In this document: in pieces, positions 8,150-15,189 of the stretch
How positions within the stretch are numbered: the stretch's first letter is position 1
Layout: each line of letters begins with the position of its first letter
Assembly (NCBI RefSeq): GCF_016598485.1
Contig: NZ_JAEMUW010000014.1
Coordinates: 62,001-126,000 of the forward strand
Source of the DNA: Micromonospora coerulea
Lineage (GTDB): Bacteria > Actinomycetota > Actinomycetes > Mycobacteriales > Micromonosporaceae
DNA length: 64,000 nucleotides
Reading direction: 5' to 3'
Translations under genes and position numbers: made by a program
The notes under the pieces: generated by a model
Told to the model about the DNA's origin: nothing
Seen by the model: only the letters and a program-made list of their open reading frames with translations
The model's database searches: none

Positions 8150-10606
8150 GTGAGCCGTCAAGCACTGCACGAGGGCTGGGTGCTGCGGGCCGTGGCGGGC
8201 CCGCAGGTGCCGCCCGAGGTCGCCGACCAGGCGGTGCCGGCCACCGTGCCCGGCTGCGTGCACACCGATCTGCTGGCCGCCGGCCTCATCCCGGACCCGT
8301 ACCTCGACGACAACGAGACGCGGCTGGCCTGGATCGGGCGCACCGACTGGGTCTACGAGACGACCTTCACCTGGCAGCCCGGCGACGACGACCGGGTGGA
8401 CCTGGTCTGCGCCGGCCTGGACACGGTCGCCACGGTGAGCCTCAACGGCACCGAGGTCGGCCGGACCCAGAACATGCACCGCGGGTACCGGTTCGACGTC
8501 CGGTCGCTGCTGCGACCGGGTGTGAACACGCTGACCGTCCGCTTCGACTCGGCGTACCGCTACGCGGAGGCGCACCGGGACCGGCTGGGCGACCGGCCCA
8601 ACGCCTATCCCGAGCCGTTCCACTTCATCCGCAAGATGGCCTGCAACTTCGGCTGGGACTGGGGTCCCACCGTGGTGACCGCCGGCATCTGGCAGGAGAT
8701 CGGGCTGCACGCCTGGTCCACCGCCCGGCTCGGCACCGTCCGGCCGCTGGTCACCGTCTCCGGCGCCACCGGCCGGGTGGAGCTGCACGTCGAGGTCGAG
8801 CGGGCCGCGGACGCGCCGGTCACCGTCCGCGCGACGGTCGCCGGCGCGGCCGGCGAGGTGACGATCCCGGCGGGGGAGCGCACGGCCATGCTGACCCTCA
8901 CGGTCCGCGACCCCGAGCGGTGGTGGCCCCGGGGGTACGGCGAGCAGCCGCTGTACGACCTGGCGGTGACCCTCTGCGCCGAGGACGGCCCGGCGCTGGA
9001 CACCTGGTCCCGCCGGATCGGGTTCCGCTCGGTACGCCTCGACACCGCCCCCGACGCGCACGGCTCCGCGTTCGCCCTGCTCGTCAACGACGTGCCGGTC
9101 TTCGTCCGCGGGGTCAACTGGATCCCCGACGACGCGTTCGGCAACCGGGTCACCCGGCAGCGGCTGGCCGAACGCTTCGACCAGGCGGTCGGGGCGAACA
9201 TCAACCTGCTCCGGGTCTGGGGCGGCGGCCGGTACGAGTCGGCGGACTTCTACGAGCTGGCCGACGAACTCGGCCTGCTGGTGCAGCAGGACTTCCTCTT
9301 CGCCTGCGCCGCGTACCCGGAGGAGGAGCCGTTCCGCACCGAGGTCGAGGCCGAGGCGGTCGAGCAGGTGACCCGGCTGGCCGCCCACCCGTCGCTGGTG
9401 CTCTGGACCGGCAACAACGAGAACATCTGGGGCTGGCACGACTGGGACTGGCAGGAGCCGCTGGCCGGCCGCACCTGGGGGCGCGGCTACTACCTGGAGC
9501 TGCTGCCCCGGATCGTCGACGAGCTGGACCCGACCCGGCCGTACTGGCCGGGCAGCCCGTGGTCCGGCAGCGACGACGTGCACCCGAACGATCCGGCGCA
9601 CGGCACCATGCACATCTGGGACGTCTGGAACACCGACGACTACCCGAAGTACCGGGAGTACGTGCCGCGCTTCGTCGCCGAGTTCGGCTACCAGGCGCCG
9701 CCGGCGTACGCGACGCTGCGCCGGGCCCTCTCCGACGAGCCCCTGGCGCACGACTCGCCGGGCATGGCGCACCACCAGAAGGCGCTCGACGGGGACCGGA
9801 AGCTCCAGCGCGGGCTCGACGCGCACCTGCCGGTGCCCACCGACTTCGACGACTGGCACTACCTGACCCAGCTCAACCAGGCCCGGGCCATCCAGCTCGG
9901 GGTGGAGCACTTCCGGTCGCACCGGCCGGTCTGCATGGGCACCATCGTCTGGCAGCTCAACGACTGCTGGCCGGTCACCTCGTGGGCGGTGGTCGACGGC
10001 GACGGCCGGCGCAAGCCGCTGTGGTACGCGCTGCGCCGGGCGTACGCCGACCGGCTGCTCACCGTGCAGCCGCGAGACGGCGGGCTGGCCCTGGTCGCGG
10101 TGAACGAGACCGGCGAGGCGTGGCGCGCGCCGGCCACGGTCACCCGGGTCACCCTGACCGGGGAGCCGAGGGCGAAGACCTCGGTCGACCTCGACGTCCC
10201 GGCGTACGGCTCGGCGGTGCTGGCGCTGCCGGCGGAGCTGGCGCGGCCGGACGAGGCCCGGCGCGAGCTGGTGGTCGCCGAGGCCGGCGACCGGGCGGAG
10301 CGGGCACTCTGGTTCTTCGCCGAGGACCGGGAGGTCCAGTGGCCGGCGGCCGAGTGGGACGCGGTGGTCGAGCCGACCCGCGACGGCCAGCGGGTCCGGG
10401 TGACCGCCCGGACCGTGCTGCGCGACCTGACTCTCTTCCCGGACCGGCTGCACCCGTCCGCGCAGGTGGACCGGGCGCTGGTCACCCTGCTGCCGGGGGA
10501 GTCGGCGACCTTCACCGTGCGCGCCGACGCGCCGCTGGACCCGGCGGCGCTGACCGCCCGCCCGGTGCTGCGCTGCGTCAACGACATCACCGCAGGCGAG
10601 GCATGA
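8150..10606 (+). CDS. GH2 beta-mannosidase
   Basis: The 818-residue product is a cytoplasmic glycoside hydrolase family 2 enzyme that removes beta-linked mannose from the non-reducing ends of oligosaccharides. The N-terminal jelly roll contains VPGCVHTDLLAAGLIPDPY and CNFGWDWGP, hallmarks of beta-mannosidases. The acid/base Glu is in LWTGNNENIWGW (about residue 420) and the nucleophile Glu in RFVAEFGYQAPP (about residue 510). No signal peptide is seen. Start choice: an ATG at 8099 overlaps the previous stop and has GGAGG at ideal distance, but the codons from 8099 to 8150 have many A/T third positions, unlike the gene body; the GTG at 8150, behind GGGAAGG, is therefore preferred. The gene may be co-transcribed with the upstream GGDEF-EAL gene. 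Confidence 0.93.
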   Translation: MSRQALHEGWVLRAVAGPQVPPEVADQAVPATVPGCVHTDLLAAGLIPDPYLDDNETRLAWIGRTDWVYETTFTWQPGDDDRVDLVCAGLDTVATVSLNGTEVGRTQNMHRGYRFDVRSLLRPGVNTLTVRFDSAYRYAEAHRDRLGDRPNAYPEPFHFIRKMACNFGWDWGPTVVTAGIWQEIGLHAWSTARLGTVRPLVTVSGATGRVELHVEVERAADAPVTVRATVAGAAGEVTIPAGERTAMLTLTVRDPERWWPRGYGEQPLYDLAVTLCAEDGPALDTWSRRIGFRSVRLDTAPDAHGSAFALLVNDVPVFVRGVNWIPDDAFGNRVTRQRLAERFDQAVGANINLLRVWGGGRYESADFYELADELGLLVQQDFLFACAAYPEEEPFRTEVEAEAVEQVTRLAAHPSLVLWTGNNENIWGWHDWDWQEPLAGRTWGRGYYLELLPRIVDELDPTRPYWPGSPWSGSDDVHPNDPAHGTMHIWDVWNTDDYPKYREYVPRFVAEFGYQAPPAYATLRRALSDEPLAHDSPGMAHHQKALDGDRKLQRGLDAHLPVPTDFDDWHYLTQLNQARAIQLGVEHFRSHRPVCMGTIVWQLNDCWPVTSWAVVDGDGRRKPLWYALRRAYADRLLTVQPRDGGLALVAVNETGEAWRAPATVTRVTLTGEPRAKTSVDLDVPAYGSAVLALPAELARPDEARRELVVAEAGDRAERALWFFAEDREVQWPAAEWDAVVEPTRDGQRVRVTARTVLRDLTLFPDRLHPSAQVDRALVTLLPGESATFTVRADAPLDPAALTARPVLRCVNDITAGEA

Positions 10607-10645
10607 GGCGGCGCCCCTCGTCGCAACGCCGCCCGCGCTCGGCAA

Positions 10646-10671
10646 TTGAAGAATTCTTCAAGTGCTAAAGT
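10646..10671 (+). promoter_or_regulatory. Palindromic operator and promoter region of the arsR-like gene
   Basis: TTGAAGAATTCTTCAA at 10646-10661 is a perfect 16-nt palindrome 36 bp before the ATG of the ArsR-family gene, and TAAAGT (10666-10671) just after it resembles a -10 box. A further TCTTCA half-site follows at 10671-10676. A dimeric ArsR regulator binding here would block its own promoter, the usual autoregulation in this family. The AT-rich palindrome stands out in this GC-rich DNA. Confidence 0.65.
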
Positions 10672-10696
10672 CTTCAGGGCGACGGGGAGGATGTTC

Positions 10697-11032
10697 ATGT
10701 CGGTGCCGCTGTACCAGGCCAAGGCCGAGCTGTTCCGCACGCTCGGGCACCCGGTCCGGATCCGGGTCCTCGAGCTGCTTCAGGACGGCCCGAAGCCGGT
10801 CCGGGACCTGCTCGCGGCCATCGACGTCGAGGCGTCCAACCTCTCCCAGCAGCTCGCCGTGCTGCGCCGCGCCGGGATGGTCACCTCGCACCGCGACGGC
10901 CCCCTGGTCATGTACGCGCTCAGCACCCCCGACGTGGCCGACCTGCTGGCCGCCGGGCGGCGCATCCTCGGCGCGGTCCTCACCGACCGGGACGGCCTCC
11001 TCGACGAGCTACGCGCCGGGACCGACCGGTGA
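10697..11032 (+). CDS. ArsR-family winged-helix repressor
   Basis: The ATG at 10697 has GGGGAGG six bases upstream and gives 111 residues. The protein is a compact winged-helix regulator of the ArsR/SmtB type: FRTLGHPVRIRVLELL, then the recognition region VEASNLSQQLAVLRRAGMV, then the wing TSHRDGPLVMYALS. No metal-binding ELCVCDL-like cysteine motif is present, and the protein contains no cysteine at all, so it probably does not sense metals through thiols. The stop codon overlaps the GTG start of the SulP transporter (GTGA), so the two are translationally coupled and the repressor probably controls that transporter. A perfect palindrome upstream is its likely operator. The inducer is unknown; anion or redox state are guesses. 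Confidence 0.9.
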   Translation: MSVPLYQAKAELFRTLGHPVRIRVLELLQDGPKPVRDLLAAIDVEASNLSQQLAVLRRAGMVTSHRDGPLVMYALSTPDVADLLAAGRRILGAVLTDRDGLLDELRAGTDR

Positions 11033-12765
11033 GCGAACCCATGGTGGGCCACCGCACGCGGCAGGCCACCGGGTGGCGGCCCGTCGCGGACGTCGTGCGG
11101 GAGCGGGCGTTCGGGCTGCTGCCCGGCCGGGCCGACTGGGCGGCGGCCCGCCGTTCACCCCGACGGGACCTGCTGGCCGGGCTGACCGTGGCGGTGGTGG
11201 CCCTGCCGCTGGCGCTGGCCTTCGGCGTCACCTCCGGGCTGGGCGCCCAGGCCGGGTTGGTCACCGCTGTGGTCGCCGGCGCCGTGGCGGCCGTCTTCGG
11301 CGGCTCCAACCTGCAGGTCTCCGGACCGACCGGGGCGATGACCGTGGTGCTGGTGCCGGTGGTGCAGCGCTTCGGCCCCACCGGTGTCCTCATGGTCGGG
11401 GCGATGGCCGGGCTGGTGCTGATCGCCCTCGCCCTGGCCCGCCTCGGCCGGTACGTCCGCTACCTGCCCACCCCGGTGATCGAGGGCTTCACCGCCGGCA
11501 TCGCGGTGGTGATCGCCCTGCAACAGGTGCCCGCCGCGCTGGGCGTGACCGGAGCACACGGCGACAAGGTCTGGGCGGTGGCCGCTGACGCGGTCGCCCG
11601 GTTCGTCGTACATCCGAAACCGGCGGCCCTCGCGGTGGCCCTCGCCGTCGCGGCGCTGATGCTGCTCGGCGCCCGGTGGCGTCCCGGGCTGCCGTTCTCG
11701 CTGCTCGGGGTGGCCGCCGCGACGGTCCTCGCGGAGCTCGCCCCGGTCGACCTGGTCCGCATCGGCGCGTTGCCGCAGGGGCTGCCCGCGCCGTCGCTGG
11801 GCTTCCTCGACCCCGGCGCGGTCGGTGTGCTGCTGCCCAGCGCGCTCGCGGTCGCGGCCCTCGCCGCGCTGGAGAGCCTGCTGTCGGCGACCGTCGCCGA
11901 CGGGATGACCGTCGGCGAGCGGCACGACCCGGACCGGGAACTCTTCGGCCAGGGCCTGGCCAACCTCGCCTCCCCGCTCTTCGGCGGCATTCCGGCGACC
12001 GCCGCCATCGCCCGCACGGCGGTGAACGTCCGGGCCGGGGCGGGCTCCAAACTGGCCGCCCTCACCCACGCCGTCGCCCTCGCGGCGATCGTGCTGGCCG
12101 CCGCGCCGCTGGTCGGCCGGATCCCCCTTGCCGCGCTGGCCGGCGTGCTGCTGGCCACCACTGTGCGCATGGTCGAGGCCGGCTCGCTCTGGGCGCTCGC
12201 CCGGGCCACCCGGGGCGACGCGCTCGTGCTGGTGCTCACCTTCGCCGTCACCGTGATCTGGGACCTGGTGACCGCGGTGGCCGTCGGCCTCGCCGTCGCC
12301 GTCGTCCTCGCGCTGCGCGCGGTCGCCCGCAGCGCCCGGCTGGAGCAGGTCCCCCTCGACCCCGGCGAGCACCGCGCCGAGGAGCACGCGCTGCTAACCG
12401 AGCACATCGTGGCGTACCGGCTGGACGGGCCGCTCTTCTTCGCCGCCGCGCACAGCTTCCTGCTGGAGCTCTCCGAGGTCGCCGACGTCCGGGTGGTCAT
12501 CCTGCGGATGTCCCGGGTGACGACGATGGACGCCACCGGTGCGCACGTCCTCGGCGACGCGATCCGCCGGCTGCGGGGGCGCGGCATCACCGTCCTGCTC
12601 TCCGGCATCACCCCCGGCCACGACCAGGTGCTCAGCACCCTCGGGGTCGCTGACGAGCTGCGCCGGGAGGGGCTGGTCTTCCCGGACACCCCGGCCGCGA
12701 TCCGCCACGCCCGGACCGTCGCGCTGGCCGGAGCCGACGCCCCCGCGACGGCCGCCACCGCCTGA
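11029..12765 (+). CDS. SulP-family anion transporter with STAS domain
   Basis: The 578-residue product starts at GTG 11029, overlapping the regulator's stop by four bases. Residues 45-430 make about 12 membrane helices with SulP signatures such as AGLTVAVVALPLALAFG, SNLQVSGPTGAM and LFGGIPATAAIARTAVN. A cytoplasmic STAS domain follows (about 450-555; VVILRMSRVTTMDATGAHVL). Family members carry sulfate, bicarbonate or other anions, often with sodium or proton coupling. Unlike many actinobacterial homologues there is no fused carbonic anhydrase domain, so bicarbonate cannot be claimed. Control by an ArsR-type repressor is inferred from operon structure. No sulfur-assimilation gene is nearby. 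Confidence 0.92.
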   Translation: MSEPMVGHRTRQATGWRPVADVVRERAFGLLPGRADWAAARRSPRRDLLAGLTVAVVALPLALAFGVTSGLGAQAGLVTAVVAGAVAAVFGGSNLQVSGPTGAMTVVLVPVVQRFGPTGVLMVGAMAGLVLIALALARLGRYVRYLPTPVIEGFTAGIAVVIALQQVPAALGVTGAHGDKVWAVAADAVARFVVHPKPAALAVALAVAALMLLGARWRPGLPFSLLGVAAATVLAELAPVDLVRIGALPQGLPAPSLGFLDPGAVGVLLPSALAVAALAALESLLSATVADGMTVGERHDPDRELFGQGLANLASPLFGGIPATAAIARTAVNVRAGAGSKLAALTHAVALAAIVLAAAPLVGRIPLAALAGVLLATTVRMVEAGSLWALARATRGDALVLVLTFAVTVIWDLVTAVAVGLAVAVVLALRAVARSARLEQVPLDPGEHRAEEHALLTEHIVAYRLDGPLFFAAAHSFLLELSEVADVRVVILRMSRVTTMDATGAHVLGDAIRRLRGRGITVLLSGITPGHDQVLSTLGVADELRREGLVFPDTPAAIRHARTVALAGADAPATAATA

Positions 12766-12842
12766 CCCCCGGCCGGTCCCTCCCGGTCGCGAACGCCGCC
12801 GGCCGGCAGTTGTCCCGCCGGGATCCGGACGGCAGCGGATCG

Positions 12843-13019
12843 TCAGCTCGGCAGGGCTCCCAGGCCGGCGAGGAGCTCCCACCGTTCGTCGGCGGAGAGC
12901 ACCGCGTAGGCCGGCTCGTCGCGGCGGTCGGTCTCGGCCTCGATCGCCTGGCGGGCCGGCCCGTCGGTCAGCGCCTGGCGGTCGCCCGCTGCGCGAAGAC
13001 GCCTCCCCGACGCCGGACC
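12843..13019 (-). pseudogene. Possible C-terminal gene remnant
   Basis: On the minus strand a frame runs from the stop triplet at 13020-13022 to a TGA at 12843-12845 with no ATG or GTG at its upstream end. Its last part reads RQALTDGPARQAIEAETD and then DEPAYAVLSADERWELLAGL, a composition that looks like a genuine helical C-terminus rather than a random frame, and third codon positions are mostly G or C. It could be the tail of a decayed gene or a small gene with an unusual start. I do not recognise the family. Confidence 0.3.
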
Positions 13020-13122
13020 CTACCGACCCCGGGTGATCCGCGCGGCCCGGCCGGCGGTGGCGACTGCCCCTGGCGAGCGGCCCGGCGGTGGGCCGGGACC
13101 GTCGTCGGGTGAGGGCATCCGC

Positions 13123-13170
13123 GAGCGATATACCTGAGAGGCATAAATATGACTCTCAGGTATATCGCTC
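13123..13170. repeat. 48-nt palindromic element, copy 1
   Basis: Arms of 18 nt, GAGCGATATACCTGAGAG (13123-13140) and CTCTCAGGTATATCGCTC (13153-13170), are perfect inverted repeats around GCATAAATATGA. Inside the loop CAT and ATG can extend the stem past one G-A mismatch, leaving a tetraloop AAAT. The element lies 60 bp beyond the ilvD stop and 357 bp beyond the SulP stop, and is AT-rich compared with its surroundings. A second copy at 59321-59368 has the same loop and orientation and differs by one compensating pair (A:T here, G:C there). No target-site duplication is seen. Confidence 0.85.
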
Positions 13171-13230
13171 ACCGGGCACCTGTCTGGTGCGGCCCGCCGC
13201 CCGGTCGCCGGTGGAGCGGGTCGCGACCGG

Positions 13231-15078
13231 TCACTCCGGGACGCGGCGGTAGGCGCCGTCGCTGGCCGAGGTGGCCATCGAGGCGTACGCGCGCAGCGCC
13301 GCCGACACCGGCCGCTGCCGGTCGGTCGGGGTGTACGGGCGGTCCCGCTTCTCCTCGGCGACCCGGCGGGCCTGGAGCACGTCGTCCGGCACGTTGAGCT
13401 CGATCGATCGGCCCGGGATGTCGATGACGATCTCGTCGCCGTCGCGCACGAGGGCGATCAGGCCGCCCGAGGCCGCCTCCGGTGAGACGTGCCCGATGGA
13501 CAGGCCCGAGGTGCCGCCGGAGAAGCGGCCGTCGGTGAGCAGCGCGCAGGACCGGCCCAGCCCTCGGCCCTTCAGGAACGAGGTGGGGTAGAGCATCTCC
13601 TGCATGCCCGGGCCGCCCTTCGGCCCCTCGTACCGGATCACCACCACGTCGCCGGCGATCACCTGCCTGGCCAGGATCGCCGAGACCGCGTCGTCCTGCG
13701 ATTCGTAGACCTTCGCCGGCCCGCGGAACGTCAGGCACTCCTCGGGCACGCCCGCGGTCTTCACCACGCAGCCGTCCGGCGCCAGGTTGCCGTGCAGGAT
13801 GGCCAGCCCGCCGTCGGCCGAGTACGCGTGCTCCTGGTCCCGTACGCAGCCGCCGGCCGCGTCGGTGTCCAGCGACGACCAGCGGTTGGCGGTGGAGAAC
13901 GGCTCGGTGGTACGCACCCCGCCCGGGGCGGCGTGGAACAGCTCGACCGCCTCCGGCTTCGGCGACCCGCCCCGGACGTCCCAGTCCGTGAGCCACTGCG
14001 CCAGCGAGGGGGAGTGCACCGCCTGCACGTCCCGCTTGAGCTGGCCGGCGCGGTCCAGCTCGCCGAGGATGGCCGGGATGCCGCCGGCCCGGTGCACGTC
14101 CTCCATGTGGTACTGCGGCGAGTTCGGCGCGACCTTGGCCAGGCAGGGCACCCGGCGGGAGATGGCGTCGATGTCCGCCACGTTGAAGTCCAGCTCGGCC
14201 TCCCGGGCGGCGGCGAGCAGGTGCAGGATCGTGTTGGTCGACCCGCCCATCGCCACGTCCAGGGCGACCGCGTTCTCGAAGGCGCTGCGGCTGGCGATGG
14301 CGCGGGGCAGCACCGAGGCGTCGTCGCCGTCGTACCACCGCTTGGCGATCTTCACGACGGTCCGGCCGGCCTCGACGAAGAGCGACCGGCGCGCGGCGTG
14401 GGTGGCGAGCGTCGAGCCGTTGCCGGGCAGCGCCAGGCCGATCGCCTCGGTGAGGCAGTTCATCGAGTTGGCGGTGAACATGCCGGAGCAGGAGCCACAG
14501 GTCGGGCAGGCGGAGCGCTCGATCTCGCCGAGCTGGTCGTCGGTGACCGCCTCGTTCGACGAGGCGATCATCGCGTCGATCAGGTCGATCTTGGAGTGCA
14601 CGATCCCCTCGATCGCCACCGTCTTGCCGGCCTCCATCGGGCCGCCGGAGACGAAGACGGTGGGGATGTTCAGCCGCAGCGCGGCCAGCAGCATGCCCGG
14701 GGTGATCTTGTCGCAGTTGGAGATGCAGACCAGGGCGTCCGCGCAGTGCGCGTTGACCATGTACTCCACCGCGTCGGCGATGAGCTCCCGGCTGGGCAGC
14801 GAGTAGAGCATGCCGCCGTGGCCCATCGCGATGCCGTCGTCCACGGCGATGGTGTTGAACTCCCGGCCCACCCCACCCGCCTCGGCCACCGCGTCGGCGA
14901 CCAGGCCGCCGAGGTCCTTGAGGTGCACGTGACCGGGTACGAACTGGGTGAAACTGTTGGCGATGGCGACGATGGGCTTGCCGAAGTCGTCGTCGGTCAT
15001 CCCGGTGGCCCGCCACAGGGCCCGGGCACCGGCCATCGTCCGACCGTGGGTGGAGGTCCTCGACCGCAGCTCAGGCAT
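13231..15078 (-). CDS. ilvD: Dihydroxy-acid dehydratase
   Basis: The 615-residue enzyme dehydrates 2,3-dihydroxy-isovalerate and 2,3-dihydroxy-3-methylvalerate to the 2-keto acids that precede valine, leucine and isoleucine. Iron-sulfur ligands are visible in CISNCDKITPG (about residue 125) and SACPTCGSCSGMFTANSMNC (about residue 200); GGRFSGGTSG-like TDGRFSGGTSG lies near residue 510. Length equals that of the bacterial family. The ATG at 15078 gives MPELRSRTSTHGRTMAGARALWR. No ribosome binding site is seen, but CACACT 7 bp before the ATG could be a -10 box, so the mRNA may be leaderless; unlike ilvB it has no leader attenuator. It is divergent from the GGDEF-EAL gene at 15190. Confidence 0.97.
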   Translation of the reverse strand: MPELRSRTSTHGRTMAGARALWRATGMTDDDFGKPIVAIANSFTQFVPGHVHLKDLGGLVADAVAEAGGVGREFNTIAVDDGIAMGHGGMLYSLPSRELIADAVEYMVNAHCADALVCISNCDKITPGMLLAALRLNIPTVFVSGGPMEAGKTVAIEGIVHSKIDLIDAMIASSNEAVTDDQLGEIERSACPTCGSCSGMFTANSMNCLTEAIGLALPGNGSTLATHAARRSLFVEAGRTVVKIAKRWYDGDDASVLPRAIASRSAFENAVALDVAMGGSTNTILHLLAAAREAELDFNVADIDAISRRVPCLAKVAPNSPQYHMEDVHRAGGIPAILGELDRAGQLKRDVQAVHSPSLAQWLTDWDVRGGSPKPEAVELFHAAPGGVRTTEPFSTANRWSSLDTDAAGGCVRDQEHAYSADGGLAILHGNLAPDGCVVKTAGVPEECLTFRGPAKVYESQDDAVSAILARQVIAGDVVVIRYEGPKGGPGMQEMLYPTSFLKGRGLGRSCALLTDGRFSGGTSGLSIGHVSPEAASGGLIALVRDGDEIVIDIPGRSIELNVPDDVLQARRVAEEKRDRPYTPTDRQRPVSAALRAYASMATSASDGAYRRVPE

Positions 15079-15189
15079 GCGTACCAGTGTGGCACCGCCG
15101 CCGTGGCGACCCCCGGCCCCGCGCGCCGTGTCCCAACAGTTGCACACCCGGTGCCCCACGCGGTGCGCGGATCCGGCACAGTTGAGGTC

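Larger units (their letters stand above)
12766..13230. other. Gene-poor region between convergent sulP-like gene and ilvD
   Basis: These 465 bp follow the SulP gene and precede the 3' end of ilvD. They hold a possible coding remnant on the minus strand (12843-13019) and the first copy of the 48-nt palindromic element (13123-13170). I see no complete gene and no classical U-tract terminator in the rest. Confidence 0.6.

Noticed and set aside
5628..10645. Long minus-strand open frames opposite the GGDEF-EAL and beta-mannosidase genes
   Set aside because: They are shadow frames created by high GC; composition is His/Arg/Gly/Ala-rich with no family motif, and the plus-strand genes are clearly conserved.
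13489..15189. Long in-frame extension upstream of the second GGDEF-EAL gene
   Set aside because: The frame overlaps ilvD antisense over its whole length and encodes low-complexity Arg/Gly/Pro-rich sequence; the true gene begins at GTG 15190.
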